The position numbers and the translations under genes are program-made. From Physella acuta (lineage: Eukaryota; Mollusca; Gastropoda; Physidae), in contig NW_026732010.1 of assembly GCF_028476545.1 (NCBI RefSeq), positions 114,501 through 178,500 of the forward strand: DNA of 64,000 nt, read 5' to 3'. Shown one piece after another: positions 60,750-64,000 of this stretch. Below the pieces are notes generated by a model. The model did not search any database. It saw only the letters and a list, made by a program, of their open reading frames with translations, and was not told where the DNA came from. How positions within the stretch are numbered: the first letter of the stretch is position 1; each line of letters begins with the position of its first letter.

Positions 60750-63700
60750 TGGAACCCACCCAAAGAATGACTGTTCTGGAACCCACTCAAAGAATGACTG
60801 TTCTGGAACCCACTCAAAGAATGACAGTTCTGGAACCCACTCAAAGAATGACTGTTCTGGAACCCACTCAAAGAATGACTGTTCTGGAACCCACTCAAAG
60901 AATGACTGTTCTGGAACCCACTCAAAGAATGACTGTTCTGGAACCCACTCAAAGAATGACTGTTCTGGAACCCACTCAAAGAATGACTGTTCTGGAACCC
61001 ACTCAAAGAATGAATGTTCTGGAACCCACTCAAAGAATGACTGTTCTGGAACCCACTCAAAGAATGACTGTTCTGGAACCCACTCAAAGAATGACTGTTC
61101 TGGAACCCACTCAAAGAATGACTGTTCTGGAACCCACTCAAAGAATGACTGTTCTGGAACCCACTCAAAGAATGACTGTTCTGGAACCCACCCAAAGAAT
61201 GACTGTTCTGGAACCCACCCAAAGAATGACTGTTCTGGAACCCACCCAAAGAATGACTGTTCTGGAACCCACCCAAAGAATGACTGTTCTAGAACCCACT
61301 CAAAGAATGACTGTTCTGGAACCCACCCAAAGAATGACTGTTCTGGAACCCACCCAAAGAATGACTGTTCTGGAACCCACTCAAAGAATGACTGTTCTGG
61401 AACCCACTCAAAGAATGACTGTTCTGGAACCCACTCAAAGAATGACTGTTCTGGAACCCACTCAAAGAATGACTGTTCTGGAACCCACCCAAAGAATGAC
61501 TGTTCTGGAACCCACTCAAAGAATGACTGTTCTGGAACCCACTCAAAGAATGACTGTTCTGGAACCCACTCAAAGAATGACTGTTCTGGAACCCACTCAA
61601 AGAATGACTGTTCTGGAACCCACTCAAAGAATGACTGTTCTGGAACCCACTCAAAGAATGACTGTTCTGGAACCCACTCAAAGAATGACTGTTCTGGAAC
61701 CCACCCAAAGAATGACTGTTCTGGAACCCACTCAAAGAATGACTGTTCTGGAACCCACCCAAAGAATGACTGTTCTGGAACCCACCCAAAGAATGACTGT
61801 TCTGGAACCCACCCAAACCCAAAGAATGACTGTTCTGGAACCCACCCAAACCCAAAGAATGACTGTTCTGGAACCCACTCAAAGAATGACTGTTCTGGAA
61901 CCCACTCAAAGAATGACTGTTCTGGAACCCACCCAAAGAATGACTGTTCTGGAACCCACCCAAAGAATGACTGTTCTGGAACCCACTCAAAGAATGACTG
62001 TTCTGGAACCCACTCAAAGAATGACTGTTCTGGAACCCACTCAAAGAATGACTGTTCTGGAACCCACTCAAAGAATGACTGTTCTGGAACCCACTCAAAG
62101 AATGACTGTTCTGGAACCCACTCAAAGAATGACTGTTCTGGAACCCACTCAAAGAATGAATGTTCTGGAACCCACTCAAAGAATGACTGTTCTGGAACCC
62201 ACTCAAAGAATGACTGTTCTGGAACCCACTCAAAGAATGACTGTTCTGGAACCCACTCAAAGAATGACTGTTCTGGAACCCACTCAAAGAATGACTGTTC
62301 TGGAACCCACTCAAAGAATGACTGTTCTGGAACCCACCCAAAGAATGACTGTTCTGGAACCCACCCAAAGAATGACTGTTCTGGAACCCACCCAAAGAAT
62401 GACTGTTCTGGAACCCACCCAAAGAATGACTGTTCTAGAACCCACTCAAAGAATGACTGTTCTGGAACCCACCCAAAGAATGACTGTTCTGGAACCCACT
62501 CAAAGAATGACTGTTCTGGAACCCACTCAAAGAATGACTGTTCTGGAACCCACTCAAAGAATGACTGTTCTGGAATCCACTCAAAGAATGACTGTTCTGG
62601 AACCCACTCAAAGAATGACTGTTCTGGAACCCACTCAAAGAATGACTGTTCTGGAACCCACTCAAAGAATGACTGTTCTGGAACCCACTCAAAGAATGAC
62701 TGTTCTGGAACCCACTCAAAGAATGACTGTTCTGGAACCCACCCAAAGAATGACTGTTCTGGAACCCACCCAAAGAATGACTGTTCTGGAACCCACTCAA
62801 AGAATGACTGTTCTGGAACCCACTCAAAGAATGACTGTTCTGGAACCCACTCAAAGAATGACTGTTCTGGAACCCACTCAAAGAATGACTGTTCTGGAAC
62901 CCACTCAAAGAATGACTGTTCTGGAACCCACTCAAAGAATGACTGTTCTGGAACCCACTCAAAGAATGAATGTTCTGGAACCCACTCAAAGAATGACTGT
63001 TCTGGAACCCACTCAAAGAATGACTGTTCTGGAACCCACTCAAAGAATGACTGTTCTGGAACCCACTCAAAGAATGACTGTTCTGGAACCCACTCAAAGA
63101 ATGACTGTTCTGGAACCCACTCAAAGAATGACTGTTCTGGAACCCACCCAAAGAATGACTGTTCTGGAACCCACCCAAAGAATGACTGTTCTGGAACCCA
63201 CCCAAAGAATGACTGTTCTGGAACCCACCCAAAGAATGACTGTTCTAGAACCCACTCAAAGAATGACTGTTCTGGAACCCACCCAAAGAATGACTGTTCT
63301 GGAACCCACCCAAAGAATGACTGTTCTGGAACCCACTCAAAGAATGACTGTTCTGGAACCCACTCAAAGAATGACTGTTCTGGAACCCACTCAAAGAATG
63401 ACTGTTCTGGAACCCACTCAAAGAATGACTGTTCTGGAACCCACCCAAAGAATGACTGTTCTGGAACCCACTCAAAGAATGACTGTTCTGGAACCCACTC
63501 AAAGAATGACTGTTCTGGAACCCACTCAAAGAATGACTGTTCTGGAACCCACTCAAAGAATGACTGTTCTGGAACCCACTCAAAGAATGACTGTTCTGGA
63601 ACCCACTCAAAGAATGACTGTTCTGGAACCCACTCAAAGAATGACTGTTCTGGAACCCACCCAAAGAATGACTGTTCTGGAACCCACTCAAAGAATGACT

Positions 63701-64000
63701 GTTCTGGAACCCACCCAAAGAATGACTGTTCTGGAACCCACCCAAAGAATGACTGTTCTGGAACCCACTCAAAGAATGACTGTTCTGGAACCCACTCAAA
63801 GAATGACTGTTCTGGAACCCACTCAAAGAATGACTGTTCTGGAATCCACTCAAAGAATGACTGTTCTGGAACCCACTCAAAGAATGACTGTTCTGGAACC
63901 CACTCAAAGAATGACTGTTCTGGAACCCACTCAAAGAATGACTGTTCTGGAACCCACTCAAAGAATGACTGTTCTGGAATCCACTCAAAGAATGACTGTT
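60750..64000. repeat. Minisatellite, 27-bp unit, about 120 copies, runs off the right edge
   Basis: The unit contains CTGGAACCCACTCAAAGAAT and GACTGTT, with the variant CCCACCCAAAG. Two units carry an extra six bases (ACCCAAACCCAAAG). TTCTAGAACCC occurs at 61291, 62437 and 63247 and ends otherwise open minus-strand frames (GFQNSHSLS repeats). Spacing of these rare variants shows duplicated blocks of about 30 units. Confidence 0.97.

Noticed and set aside
60716-63988. GFQNSHSLS repeat proteins
   Set aside because: A 27-bp repeat gives nine-residue periodicity by itself. No start context, splice signals or non-repeat coding ends are seen.

Overview
This window is animal genomic DNA. It has short exons with GT-AG introns, hAT-type DNA transposons and very many tandem repeats. 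Protein similarity to bilaterian genes, dense AGATCT/TCTAGA motifs and the repeat style suggest a lophotrochozoan, plausibly a euthyneuran gastropod. That placement is inference, not proof. By my rough addition about 47 kb of the 64 kb is minisatellite. Nearly all long open frames here are repeat read-through, not genes.

Three genes are supported by exon, splice-site and codon-phase evidence. (1) The 5' part of R3HDM4 (R3H domain protein 4) is on the minus strand. Its five coding exons run from 22837 down to 5525, and the C-terminal R3H exons lie beyond the left edge. (2) An unrecognised two-exon gene on the plus strand (28015-28181 and 32957-33521) predicts 243 residues. (3) SARAF/TMEM66, the ER regulator of store-operated calcium entry, is on the minus strand. 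Five exons run from 55518 down to the stop at 45684, and the first exon(s) lie beyond the right edge.

Layout: 1-5515 is an array in a R3HDM4 intron; 5.5-20.2 kb holds R3HDM4 exons separated by arrays; 20.85-22.67 kb is a decayed hAT transposon in R3HDM4 intron 1; 22.8-28 kb is mostly non-tandem sequence with several MITEs; 28.7-32.9 kb is an array inside the unknown gene's intron; 33.5-34.6 kb is a cluster of small hAT-like MITEs; 34.9-44.2 kb is a 9.3-kb intergenic array; 45.5-59.9 kb is SARAF with an array in every intron and one in the 3' UTR; 60.3-64 kb holds two more arrays.

The most striking pattern is where the arrays sit. Many start within a few bases of a splice site. In three separate introns the repeat unit carries the last 11-15 bases of the neighbouring exon plus its 5' splice site, so the real donor is followed by 3 to 12 decoy donors. 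Another array is bracketed by a copy of an exon's acceptor region. Two large arrays directly upstream of acceptors appear free of AG on the sense strand. This suggests introns that grew by tandem duplication seeded at exon-intron boundaries.
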